In this document: positions 1-5,195 of the stretch, piece by piece
Position numbering within the stretch: position 1 is the first letter of the stretch
Layout of the letters: the number at the start of each line of letters is the position of its first letter
NCBI GenBank assembly: GCA_029858755.1
Contig: JAOUEK010000023.1
Coordinates: 1 to 10,815 of the forward strand
Direction: 5' to 3'
From: Thermoleophilia bacterium
GTDB taxonomy: Bacteria; Actinomycetota; Thermoleophilia; Gaiellales; Gaiellaceae
DNA: 10,815 bases
Made by a program: the position numbers and the translations under genes
The notes under the pieces: generated by a model
Told to the model about the DNA's origin: nothing
The model's database searches: none
Seen by the model: only the letters and a program-made list of their open reading frames with translations

Positions 1-1232
1 CGGGGTCTCCCGCGGACGTCGGCCTGCCACTCGTCGTCAAGGCCGCCGCAGGCGGGGGCGGGCGGGGCATGCGCATCGTGCGCGACACCGGAGACCTGGC
101 CGACGCCCTCGACGCGGCGCAGCGCGAGGCCGAGGCCGCGTTCGGCGACGGCACGGTCTTCTGCGAGCGCTACCTGGAGCGGCCGCGGCACGTCGAGGTA
201 CAGCTGCTCGCCGATGCCCACGGGGCCGTGATCTCGCTCGGCCAGCGCGACTGCTCCGTGCAGCGTCGGCACCAGAAGGTGGTCGAGGAGTCGCCGCCCC
301 CGGGGCTCGCAGCCGCGACGGGCCGGGCCCTCGACGAGGCCGCGATCGCGTTCGCACGGGCGGTCGGCTACGTCGGCGCCGGCACCGCCGAGTTCCTCGT
401 CGACGGCGACGACGTGTTCTTCCTCGAGCTCAACGGCCGCATCCAGGTCGAGCACCCGGTGACGGAGGCCGTGACCGGCATCGACCTCGTCGAGCAGCAG
501 CTCCGCATCGCCGCCGGAGAGCGCCTTGTAACTGATCGTCACAAGGCCGAGGGGCACGCGATCGAGGCGCGACTGTACGCGGAGGACCCGCGGACGTTCC
601 TGCCGCGGAGCGGGCGGGTCGAGCTCCTGCGACTGCCGTCAGGCGTCCGCGTCGACGCGGGGGTCGAGGAGGGCGACGAGGTCGGGACGCGCTACGACCC
701 GCTGCTCGCGAAGATCGTCTCCCACGGTCGTGACCGGGGCGAGGCGCTCGACCGGCTCGCGGCGGCGCTCTCGGAGACGGCCGTCGAGGGTGTCGACACC
801 AACCTCGCGTTCCTGCGCTGGCTGGTCGCACACCCCGCGTTCCGCGCCGGCGGCGTCGACACCGCGTTCCTCGTGGAGCACCCGCCGCTGTCCGTTCCAC
901 CGCCCCGGCTCGCGGGCGGCTCGTGGGGTGAGCCCTGGCGGCTCAACCCCCCCGCGCCCGCGCCCGCCTCTCCGCCCGACGTGGACGCAGGCGCGCACGA
1001 GCGTGGCCACGGGGCGACCGGGAGCGTGACCGCGCCGATGCCCGGCACCGTGCTCGCCGTCCACGTGGCGGCCGGGGACGCGGTCGAGCCGCGGCAGCCG
1101 CTCGTCACGCTGGAGGCGATGAAGATGGAGCACCCCGTCACGGCGCCGTTCGCCGCCACCGTGACCGCGGTCACCGTGACCGTCGGAGACGGCGTCGCGG
1201 CGGGCCGGCCGCTCGTCGAGCTCGAGGGCTGA
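1..1232 (+). CDS. Acyl-CoA carboxylase alpha subunit (biotin carboxylase + BCCP), 5'-truncated by window edge
   Basis: Biotin-dependent carboxylase subunit: the biotin carboxylase part uses ATP and bicarbonate to carboxylate biotin carried on its own C-terminal BCCP domain; a separate carboxyltransferase beta subunit, not in the window, would pass the carboxyl group to acetyl-, propionyl- or methylcrotonyl-CoA. The frame is open from base 3, giving 409 visible residues. It begins inside the ATP-grasp fold: the glycine-rich loop VVKAAAGGGGRGM lies at visible residues 11-23. RDCSVQRRHQKVVEE and ELNGRIQVEHPVTE (ATP/Mg and biotin-site residues) follow, then the biotin carboxylase C-terminal domain (GHAIEARLYAEDP). 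The last ~70 residues are a biotinyl domain with EAMKM; the biotinylated Lys codon is 1122-1124. By comparison with E. coli AccC about 145-150 N-terminal residues are missing. The linker between the two domains is short and Ala/Pro-rich. The acyl-CoA substrate cannot be told from this subunit. Family assignment is very secure. Confidence 0.95.
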   Translation, partial: GSPADVGLPLVVKAAAGGGGRGMRIVRDTGDLADALDAAQREAEAAFGDGTVFCERYLERPRHVEVQLLADAHGAVISLGQRDCSVQRRHQKVVEESPPPGLAAATGRALDEAAIAFARAVGYVGAGTAEFLVDGDDVFFLELNGRIQVEHPVTEAVTGIDLVEQQLRIAAGERLVTDRHKAEGHAIEARLYAEDPRTFLPRSGRVELLRLPSGVRVDAGVEEGDEVGTRYDPLLAKIVSHGRDRGEALDRLAAALSETAVEGVDTNLAFLRWLVAHPAFRAGGVDTAFLVEHPPLSVPPPRLAGGSWGEPWRLNPPAPAPASPPDVDAGAHERGHGATGSVTAPMPGTVLAVHVAAGDAVEPRQPLVTLEAMKMEHPVTAPFAATVTAVTVTVGDGVAAGRPLVELEG

Positions 1233-1233
1233 A

Positions 1234-1590
1234 CTAGTCGCTGATCGCGTCGAGCACGCGGCTGAGCACGAAGTTGACGAACCAGATCACGATCGTCGCC
1301 CCGACGTAGGTCCAGAACCCGTCGATCGAGAAGTCCGGTGCCACCCACTCGGCGAGCACCAGCATCAGCACGTTGATCCCGAAGTAGGACAGCCCGAGCG
1401 TGACGATGATCAGCGGGAAGGTGAGCACCGCCAGGATCGGCTTCAGCACCGTGTTCCCGATCGCCAGCACCGCCGCCCCGAGCAGCAGCGGCCACCAGCG
1501 GTCGATGCGGACACCATCGAACATCCAGTCGACGACGATCAGGGCGACGATGTTCGTGCCCCAGTAGAGGAGCGAGCTGACGAGCGGCAT
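1234..1590 (-). CDS. Small four-helix membrane protein, Phage_holin_4_2 / YvlD family
   Basis: A 118-aa integral membrane protein. Hydrophobic segments lie at about residues 4-22, 34-49, 52-81 and 92-112. The segment NTVLKPILAVLTFPLIIVTLG is the family signature of Pfam Phage_holin_4_2 (formerly DUF360; B. subtilis YvlD). The family name comes from weak similarity to holins. Members are ordinary chromosomal proteins of unknown function, often linked to envelope stress, and nothing here indicates a prophage. The ATG at 1590 is chosen because a TAGAGT -10 box ends exactly 6 nt upstream, predicting a leaderless mRNA; no Shine-Dalgarno sequence is present. The stop codon (1234-1236) is one base from the stop of the convergent carboxylase gene, so transcripts of the two genes must overlap at their 3' ends unless they end inside the genes. 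Confidence 0.9.
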   Translation of the reverse strand: MPLVSSLLYWGTNIVALIVVDWMFDGVRIDRWWPLLLGAAVLAIGNTVLKPILAVLTFPLIIVTLGLSYFGINVLMLVLAEWVAPDFSIDGFWTYVGATIVIWFVNFVLSRVLDAISD

Positions 1591-1596
1591 CGATTG

Positions 1597-1602
1597 ACTC
1601 TA
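1597..1602 (-). promoter_or_regulatory. -10 box (TAGAGT) of the YvlD-like gene, leaderless geometry
   Basis: On the minus strand TAGAGT matches the actinobacterial TANNNT -10 consensus and is followed by 6 nt and then the ATG at 1590. This puts the expected transcription start on the A of the start codon. No good -35 hexamer is seen, but a 14-nt inverted repeat, GCGAC-CGGT-GTCGC (1621-1634), covers the -35 position and could be an operator. Prediction from sequence only. Confidence 0.6.
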
Positions 1603-1659
1603 ACGTGCCCGGCGCTGATCGCGACCGGTGTCGCGCGCCCAGCTTCACGACCGTCCAGT

Positions 1660-1679
1660 GGTCTTGCTCGAGCGAGACC
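1660..1679. repeat. 20-nt near-perfect inverted repeat with CTCGAG core
   Basis: GGTCTTGCTCGAGCGAGACC is self-complementary at 9 of 10 pairs; the one exception would be a G-U pair in RNA read from the plus strand. It lies in the 159-bp gap between the SCP2 gene and the YvlD-like gene, 58 bp upstream of the latter's -10 box and 17 bp from a second, stronger hairpin (1697-1718). It may be a regulator site, part of a double stem-loop at the 3' end of the SCP2 mRNA, or a copy of a dispersed repeat. The sequence does not decide between these. Confidence 0.5.
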
Positions 1680-1696
1680 CGGCTACAGCCTCATCA

Positions 1697-1718
1697 GGGT
1701 CAGGCTGAAGCCTGACCC
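1697..1718 (-). terminator. Strong stem-loop 31 nt after the SCP2 stop codon, candidate terminator or dispersed repeat
   Basis: The arms GGGTCAGGCT (1697-1706) and AGCCTGACCC (1709-1718) pair perfectly over 10 bp around a central GA; as RNA this gives a 9-bp GC-rich stem with a 4-nt loop. On the minus strand it follows the SCP2 stop codon (1750) by 31 nt, the right place for a terminator. No U-tract follows, which is common for actinobacterial terminators but also fits a mobile palindromic repeat. The only other gap longer than 100 bp in the window (3270-3509) has a related GGGGTCAG string but no matching second arm. Confidence 0.45.
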
Positions 1719-1749
1719 CGTTCTGCCTCGCGGGCGTCCAGCCCGTAGA

Positions 1750-2052
1750 TCAGAACAGCTTCTGCAGCTTCAGAGCGGCGCCCATGTCGCCGGCGATCTT
1801 CAGCTTGCCGGTCATGTACGCGGTGGTCGCGTTGGCCTCGCCCTGCACGAGCTTCTGCATCGTCTCCGCGCTGGTGGAGATCGTGCAGTCGGCGTCACCG
1901 GCTCCCTCGGAGACCGAGATCGCGCCGTCGACGACGCTCACCGTCCACTGGCCGGCGCCCTCGATGTCGAACACGTAGCTGTTGTTCATCCCGGCCGTCT
2001 TCGCCGGGTCGACCCTGGTCGGCAGCTCGTCGAAGAACTCCTGCACGCTCAT
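1750..2052 (-). CDS. SCP2 sterol/lipid-carrier domain protein, stand-alone
   Basis: A 100-aa protein made up almost entirely of one SCP2 domain, a soluble fold with a hydrophobic tunnel that binds fatty acids, acyl-CoAs or sterols. The C-terminal block TAYMTGKLKIAGDMGAALKL is the family hallmark, preceded by TISTSAETMQKLVQGEANA. There is no signal peptide or membrane segment, so it should be cytosolic. The ATG at 2052 is chosen because the SCP2 fold begins there and GAGGAG lies 10 nt upstream; the frame is open further upstream, but only through the MFS gene in another frame. It lies 41 bp downstream of the MFS gene on the same strand, and that gap holds a predicted promoter and a TetR-like palindrome. 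Such proteins often accompany acyl-CoA metabolism genes, as here with an acyl-CoA dehydrogenase 1.5 kb away. The ligand is not known. Confidence 0.93.
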   Translation of the reverse strand: MSVQEFFDELPTRVDPAKTAGMNNSYVFDIEGAGQWTVSVVDGAISVSEGAGDADCTISTSAETMQKLVQGEANATTAYMTGKLKIAGDMGAALKLQKLF

Positions 2053-2062
2053 GCTTCGCACG

Positions 2063-2068
2063 CTCCTC
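2063..2068 (-). promoter_or_regulatory. Shine-Dalgarno sequence of the SCP2 gene
   Basis: GAGGAG on the minus strand, 10 nt before the ATG at 2052. It is the only clear Shine-Dalgarno among the non-coupled starts in the window, which fits the SCP2 mRNA being the only one predicted to have a real 5' leader. Confidence 0.6.
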
Positions 2069-2069
2069 G

Positions 2070-2085
2070 TTGACTGATCGGTCAA
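2070..2085. promoter_or_regulatory. 16-bp palindrome TTGACTGATCGGTCAA, candidate TetR-family operator
   Basis: The arms TTGAC and GTCAA are perfect, and 7 of 8 pairs match overall (the exception is T2075 with G2080). Size and arm sequence resemble operators of TetR-family repressors; RutR sites, for example, have TTGACC/GGTCAA arms. It starts 5 nt after the predicted -10 box of the SCP2 gene (2091-2096) and covers the expected transcription start near 2084, a classic position for repression. No regulator gene is in the window, so the cognate protein is unknown. Confidence 0.55.
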
Positions 2086-2090
2086 TCGGA

Positions 2091-2096
2091 AGCCTA
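2091..2096 (-). promoter_or_regulatory. -10 box (TAGGCT) of the SCP2 gene, overlapping the MFS stop codon
   Basis: TAGGCT on the minus strand fits TANNNT; its first three bases are the TAG stop codon of the MFS gene. Transcription would start near 2084, inside the 2070-2085 palindrome, giving a 5' leader of about 32 nt that contains the GAGGAG site. The hexamer is identical to the one proposed for the MFS gene itself (3277-3282). Confidence 0.5.
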
Positions 2097-3269
2097 CACA
2101 GCCTCCGCGGGCTCCACCGCCACCCGACCGTAGGGCGCCGGCAGCAGCAGGCAGAGGCCGGCGGCGAGCAGCGGCGTCAGGGCGCAGACCGTCAGCGCCG
2201 TCTCCAGGTCGACAGCATCGGCGACTGCGCCGAGCGCCAGGGCCGCGAGCCCGCCCAGGCCGATCGCGAGGCCGACGTTGAGCCCGGATGCCATCGCCAC
2301 GTGACGCGGCAGGTAGCTCTGGCTGAGCACCATGACCACGCCGAACGTGCCCACGATGCACGCCCCGACGAGCATCAGGGCGGCCGTACCGGGGACGCCG
2401 CGGACATGGAGGAAGGTGAGCACGAGCGGTGGCAGCGCGAGCGTCGAGCCGAGCAGCGTCCGGCGCAGGCCGAAGCGGTCGGCGATCGGGCCGAAGGCCA
2501 GCGCCCCCGCCACCCCGGTCACGAGCATCAGCGCGAGCAGCCGGTTCCCCTCGGCCTTGCTGTGCCCGAGCGTCACGAGCCACAGGGGGACGAACGTGAT
2601 CAGGCCGAACCAGGTGAGGCTGCGCAGCAGGATCACTCCCACGAGCAGGGTCATCGCGCCGGGTCGATCCACACCGACGGCGACCGGAGTGCCTCCGGCG
2701 ACCGGGTGCACGGTGCGCAGGTACGGGAGCGCCAGCGAGACCGCCGCGGCGACGGCGATCACCGGCAGCGCGGCCAGCAGCGTCCCGGAGAGACCGAGCC
2801 AGAGAACGACCGGGGTGATCACGATCGGCCCGAGCGCGTAACCGGTGTTCCCGCCGATGTTGAAGTACGACATGCCGCTTGCCCGCCGCCGTCCGCTCGC
2901 GTAGAGGGCGAACTTCGCCCCCTCAGGGTGGTAGGCGGCGATGCCGACGCCGCCGACGAACACGGCGACGAGCACGAGCGGGTACGTGGGCACGACGCCG
3001 GCGAGGCCGATGCCCAAGCCGGCGAGGAGCAGCCCGGCGGGCAGCAGCCACATCGCGCCCTGCCGGTCGGAGAGCCACCCGAAGAGCGGCTGCACCAGCG
3101 AGGACGACGACGTCGCCGCGAGCATGATCGCAGCGGTTGCGGTGTAGGTCAGGTCGAAGCGCTCGGCGAGGAACGGCAGCAGCGCGGGCACCGCGCCGGA
3201 GGCGAAGTCGACGGCTCCGTGCCCGCTCGAGAGCACTGCCATGGCCCTCCGGTCGACGCCCGCTCGCAC
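2094..3269 (-). CDS. MFS transporter, fosmidomycin-resistance (Fsr)-like
   Basis: A 391-aa polytopic inner-membrane protein with about 12 hydrophobic segments. Family marks are the MFS motif A in the loop after TM2 (GWLSDRQG, residues 64-71) and a second copy between TM8 and TM9 (DRFGLRR, 264-270). YHPEGAKFA (113-121) and FNIGGNTGYALGP (136-148) correspond to the HPE and GGN blocks of E. coli Fsr, a proton-driven exporter that gives fosmidomycin resistance when overproduced. The true substrate is unknown. Two starts are possible. GTG at 3269 has TAGGCT 7 nt upstream and fits the leaderless style of the neighbouring genes. ATG at 3242 (382 aa) has GGAGG only 3 nt upstream, which is tight. I chose 3269; the difference is nine polar residues before TM1. 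The gene is divergent from the acyl-CoA dehydrogenase. Confidence 0.88.
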   Translation of the reverse strand: MRAGVDRRAMAVLSSGHGAVDFASGAVPALLPFLAERFDLTYTATAAIMLAATSSSSLVQPLFGWLSDRQGAMWLLPAGLLLAGLGIGLAGVVPTYPLVLVAVFVGGVGIAAYHPEGAKFALYASGRRRASGMSYFNIGGNTGYALGPIVITPVVLWLGLSGTLLAALPVIAVAAAVSLALPYLRTVHPVAGGTPVAVGVDRPGAMTLLVGVILLRSLTWFGLITFVPLWLVTLGHSKAEGNRLLALMLVTGVAGALAFGPIADRFGLRRTLLGSTLALPPLVLTFLHVRGVPGTAALMLVGACIVGTFGVVMVLSQSYLPRHVAMASGLNVGLAIGLGGLAALALGAVADAVDLETALTVCALTPLLAAGLCLLLPAPYGRVAVEPAEAV

Positions 3270-3276
3270 AGCGGCC

Positions 3277-3282
3277 AGCCTA
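3277..3282 (-). promoter_or_regulatory. -10 box (TAGGCT) of the MFS gene
   Basis: TAGGCT on the minus strand is followed by 7 nt and GTG at 3269, so the predicted transcription start is within one base of the start codon. This supports the GTG rather than the internal ATG at 3242 as the start. No clear -35 element is visible. Confidence 0.5.
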
Positions 3283-3442
3283 GCGCTGCGCCGCCCCTGA
3301 CCACCCGTTGCGTCAACCGGGGTCAGAGACCGGGCGCACGGATGCAGCTCGCCCCAGACGGGCTGGCCGCGGCTCTCTGCTCGCTGTGCGTCGCCGTGGA
3401 TCCATCGGCACGAGACCGGGAGGCGTTCACGCTTGGCCACAG

Positions 3443-3461
3443 CGGTGTCGAACACCGTTCG
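3443..3461. promoter_or_regulatory. Two overlapping palindromes upstream of the acyl-CoA dehydrogenase promoter
   Basis: CGGTGT-CGA-ACACCG (3443-3457) and CGAAC-ACC-GTTCG (3449-3461) share bases, so only one of them could form a hairpin at a time; as duplex DNA either could bind a dimeric regulator. They end 33 bp upstream of the TACGAT -10 box, around -40 to -60 of the predicted start, a usual activator position. The cognate regulator is unknown. Confidence 0.35.
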
Positions 3462-3494
3462 GCGTCAGTCGCGGGTTCGGACAGCGGCCTGGCG

Positions 3495-3500
3495 TACGAT
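3495..3500 (+). promoter_or_regulatory. -10 box (TACGAT) of the acyl-CoA dehydrogenase operon
   Basis: TACGAT fits TANNNT and is followed by 9 nt and GTG at 3510. The expected start (6-8 nt after the box) leaves a leader of only 1-3 nt, so the mRNA should be near-leaderless. This is the best promoter candidate for the acyl-CoA dehydrogenase/YcnI pair. Confidence 0.55.
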
Positions 3501-3509
3501 CGAGGGTGC

Positions 3510-4643
3510 GTGGACCTCGACTTCTCTCCCGAGCACGAGCTGATCCGCGAGACGGTGCGGGCGTTCGCACGCGAGCGCGTGGCTCCGGTCGCGGAGGAGC
3601 TCGACCGCGAGAGCCGGTTCCCCTACGAGCTCGTGGCCGAGATGGCCGAGCTCGGCCTGATGGGAATCCCGTTCCCCGAGGAGCTCGGAGGCGGCGGCGG
3701 CGACACGCTCTCGTACGCGATCGCCGTCGAGGAGCTGACCCGCGTCGACTCCTCCGTGGCGATCACGGTGGCCGCGCACACCTCCCTCGGGACGATGCCG
3801 ATCTTCCTCTTCGGCAGCGACGAGCAGAAGCAGGAGTGGCTGCCGCCGCTCGCGTCGGGGCAGCGGCTGGCCGCGTTCGGCCTCACCGAGCCCGAGGCCG
3901 GGTCCGACGCCGGCGCCGCCCGCACGACCGCGGACGCCGCCGAGGGGGGCTGGGTCGTCAACGGCTCGAAGATGTTCATCACCAACGCCGGCACCGACAT
4001 CACCTGGGGAGTGACGATCACGGCACGCACGGGCCCGGACGAGGTCTCGAACCTGGTCGTCGAGAACGGCACACCGGGATACGACATCTCGCCGCCGCTT
4101 CGCAAGCTCGGCTGGAAGGCCTCGGACACCCGCGCCCTGTCGTTCGCCGACTGCCGCGTCCCGGAAGGCAACCTGCTCGGCGAGCGGGGCGCAGGGTTCC
4201 GCCAGTTCCTGGAGATCCTGGACGGCGGCCGCATCTCCGTCGCGGCGATGGGCGTCGGGCTCGCGCAGGGCGCCTACGACCTCGCCTACGCGTACGCGAA
4301 GGAGCGGCGTCAGTTCGGTCAGCCGATCTCGCAGTTCCAGGCGATCGCGTTCCAGCTGGCGGACATGGCGGTGGAGATCGAGGCCGGACGTCAGCTGGTT
4401 CACCGGGCCGCATGGCTGAAGGACCGCGGGCGCCCCTTCGCGCTGGAGGCGGCGATGGCCAAGCTCTACACCGGAGAGCTCTCGAACCGCGTCGTCAACA
4501 GCGCACTGCAGATCCACGGCGGGTACGGCTACACGGACGAGTTCGCCATCTCGCGGCTCTACCGCGACCAGAAGATCCTGGAGATCGGGGAGGGCACGAA
4601 CGAGGTGCAGAGGATGGTGATCGCGCGCCACCTCGGGCTGTGA
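3510..4643 (+). CDS. Acyl-CoA dehydrogenase (short/medium-chain type, FAD-dependent)
   Basis: A 377-aa enzyme of normal family length that oxidises an acyl-CoA to the trans-2-enoyl-CoA, passing electrons through FAD to electron-transfer flavoprotein (first step of beta-oxidation or a branched-chain amino acid step); cytosolic. The fold reads in order: N-terminal helical domain (1-118); beta domain with AFGLTEPEAGSDAG (122-135) and WVVNGSKMFITNAG (148-161); GWKASDTRALSFADCRVP (201-218); C-terminal helical domain with ERRQFGQPISQFQA (265-278), QIHGGYGY (334-341) and IGEGTNEVQR (359-368). Glu361 in the EGT motif is the expected catalytic base, at the position used by short- and medium-chain enzymes. 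The GTG at 3510 is chosen because the family N-terminus (DLDFSPEHELIRETVRAFAR) begins there and a -10 box precedes it. The TGA stop overlaps the GTG of the next gene. Substrate chain length cannot be read reliably. Confidence 0.95.
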   Translation: MDLDFSPEHELIRETVRAFARERVAPVAEELDRESRFPYELVAEMAELGLMGIPFPEELGGGGGDTLSYAIAVEELTRVDSSVAITVAAHTSLGTMPIFLFGSDEQKQEWLPPLASGQRLAAFGLTEPEAGSDAGAARTTADAAEGGWVVNGSKMFITNAGTDITWGVTITARTGPDEVSNLVVENGTPGYDISPPLRKLGWKASDTRALSFADCRVPEGNLLGERGAGFRQFLEILDGGRISVAAMGVGLAQGAYDLAYAYAKERRQFGQPISQFQAIAFQLADMAVEIEAGRQLVHRAAWLKDRGRPFALEAAMAKLYTGELSNRVVNSALQIHGGYGYTDEFAISRLYRDQKILEIGEGTNEVQRMVIARHLGL

Positions 4644-5179
4644 CACGGAGGCTGCTCGCCGTTGCCGCGGCCGGGGGTGCGCTGTTCGTCCCCCCGGCGT
4701 CGGCGCACGTGACCACGCGGCCGGAGGGCGTCGAGTCCGGTACGACGCAGCGGGTGGTCCTCGACGTGCCGAACGAGCGCGACGGGCACGAGACGACCCG
4801 TGTCGCGCTCACCGTGCCCTCGCGCCTGCAGATCGCGGGCGCGAGCGCCCCCGACGGCTGGACGGTCGACGTCACGGGCGCGACCGCCGTGTGGACGGGT
4901 GGGCGCATCGGCGGCACCGACGTCGTCGGCTTCCCGGTCGAGCTGGCGGCGACCGGCCCCTCGGCGAACGTGCCGCTCGACGTGCGCCAGCGCTACGAGG
5001 ACGGCGAGGAGGAGTCGTGGGCGCCGACGCTCGCCATCCTTCCTGCGATCGCGGCGGCGCCGAAGGAGCATCCGCGCCGCGCGCTCGTGGCCTCGGTGAT
5101 CGGCATCCTCGTGGTGGGAGGCTCGCTCGTCGCGCTGCAGCGCGCCCGGCGTCCGCCACCTCCCGAGACCGGCGCCTGA
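4640..5179 (+). CDS. YcnI-like (DUF1775) exported copper-binding protein with C-terminal membrane anchor
   Basis: A 179-aa protein. Residues 1-22 are a signal peptide (RR, then a hydrophobic stretch ending PPASA). Cleavage after Ala22 would make His23 the new N-terminus. The mature domain (23-~135) is the DUF1775/YcnI fold, with HVTTRPEGVESG at its start, VPNERDGHETTRVALTVP in the middle and the late RYEDGEEESWAPTL block. In Bacillus YcnI, copper(II) is held by the N-terminal His, a conserved Trp and an acidic residue; His23 and Trp127 match, and Glu46 is a possible third ligand (inferred). A hydrophobic segment at about 149-167 followed by arginines anchors the C-terminus. The GTG start overlaps the acyl-CoA dehydrogenase stop as GTGA, implying translational coupling and no separate ribosome site. 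The usual YcnI partners CopC, CopD and YcnJ are absent nearby, which is odd. Family call is secure, role inferred. Confidence 0.88.
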   Translation: MTRRLLAVAAAGGALFVPPASAHVTTRPEGVESGTTQRVVLDVPNERDGHETTRVALTVPSRLQIAGASAPDGWTVDVTGATAVWTGGRIGGTDVVGFPVELAATGPSANVPLDVRQRYEDGEEESWAPTLAILPAIAAAPKEHPRRALVASVIGILVVGGSLVALQRARRPPPPETGA

Positions 5180-5183
5180 CTGG

Positions 5184-5189
5184 TACGTT
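5184..5189 (+). promoter_or_regulatory. Extended -10 box (TGG-TACGTT) of the persulfide dioxygenase-rhodanese gene
   Basis: TACGTT fits TANNNT, is preceded by a TGN extension (5181-5183), and is followed by exactly 6 nt and GTG at 5196, predicting a leaderless mRNA. It lies inside the 16-nt gap after the YcnI stop codon, so the downstream gene can be transcribed on its own as well as by read-through. No CsoR/CstR-type operator was recognised. Confidence 0.6.
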
Positions 5190-5195
5190 CGCGGC

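Larger units (their letters stand above)
3270..3509. other. 240-bp divergent intergenic region between MFS and acyl-CoA dehydrogenase genes
   Basis: No convincing gene lies here. The frame of the acyl-CoA dehydrogenase stays open through it and far upstream, but that sequence is low-complexity shadow translation with no family match. The region holds a -10 box at each end (3277-3282 minus, 3495-3500 plus) and a compact overlapping palindrome at 3443-3461. Around 3315-3332 GGGGTCAG and GGTC-AGA-GACC echo the hairpin at 1697-1718 without forming a long stem. Confidence 0.6.

Noticed and set aside
1157..1178. GC-rich palindrome with core GTGACCGCGGTCAC inside the BCCP codons
   Set aside because: It encodes alternating Val and Thr of a beta-strand; GTG/GTC and ACC codons are complementary, so the symmetry follows from the protein sequence.
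1234..1590. Prophage or lysis gene, suggested by the family name Phage_holin_4_2
   Set aside because: No endolysin, structural or integrase genes nearby; the family is mostly chromosomal YvlD-like proteins.
2053..2583. N-terminal extension of the SCP2 frame
   Set aside because: SCP2 fold and Shine-Dalgarno place the start at 2052; the extension reads through the MFS gene in the wrong frame.
2070..3509. Upstream extension of the acyl-CoA dehydrogenase frame, about 480 further codons
   Set aside because: The family N-terminus starts at 3510 with a -10 box just before it; the extension is charged low-complexity sequence antisense to the MFS gene.
3465..4646. 393-codon open frame on the minus strand opposite the acyl-CoA dehydrogenase
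   Set aside because: Its translation is Arg/Leu/Val/Asp-rich with no family motifs, while the opposite strand has a complete textbook acyl-CoA dehydrogenase. It is a high-GC antisense shadow.
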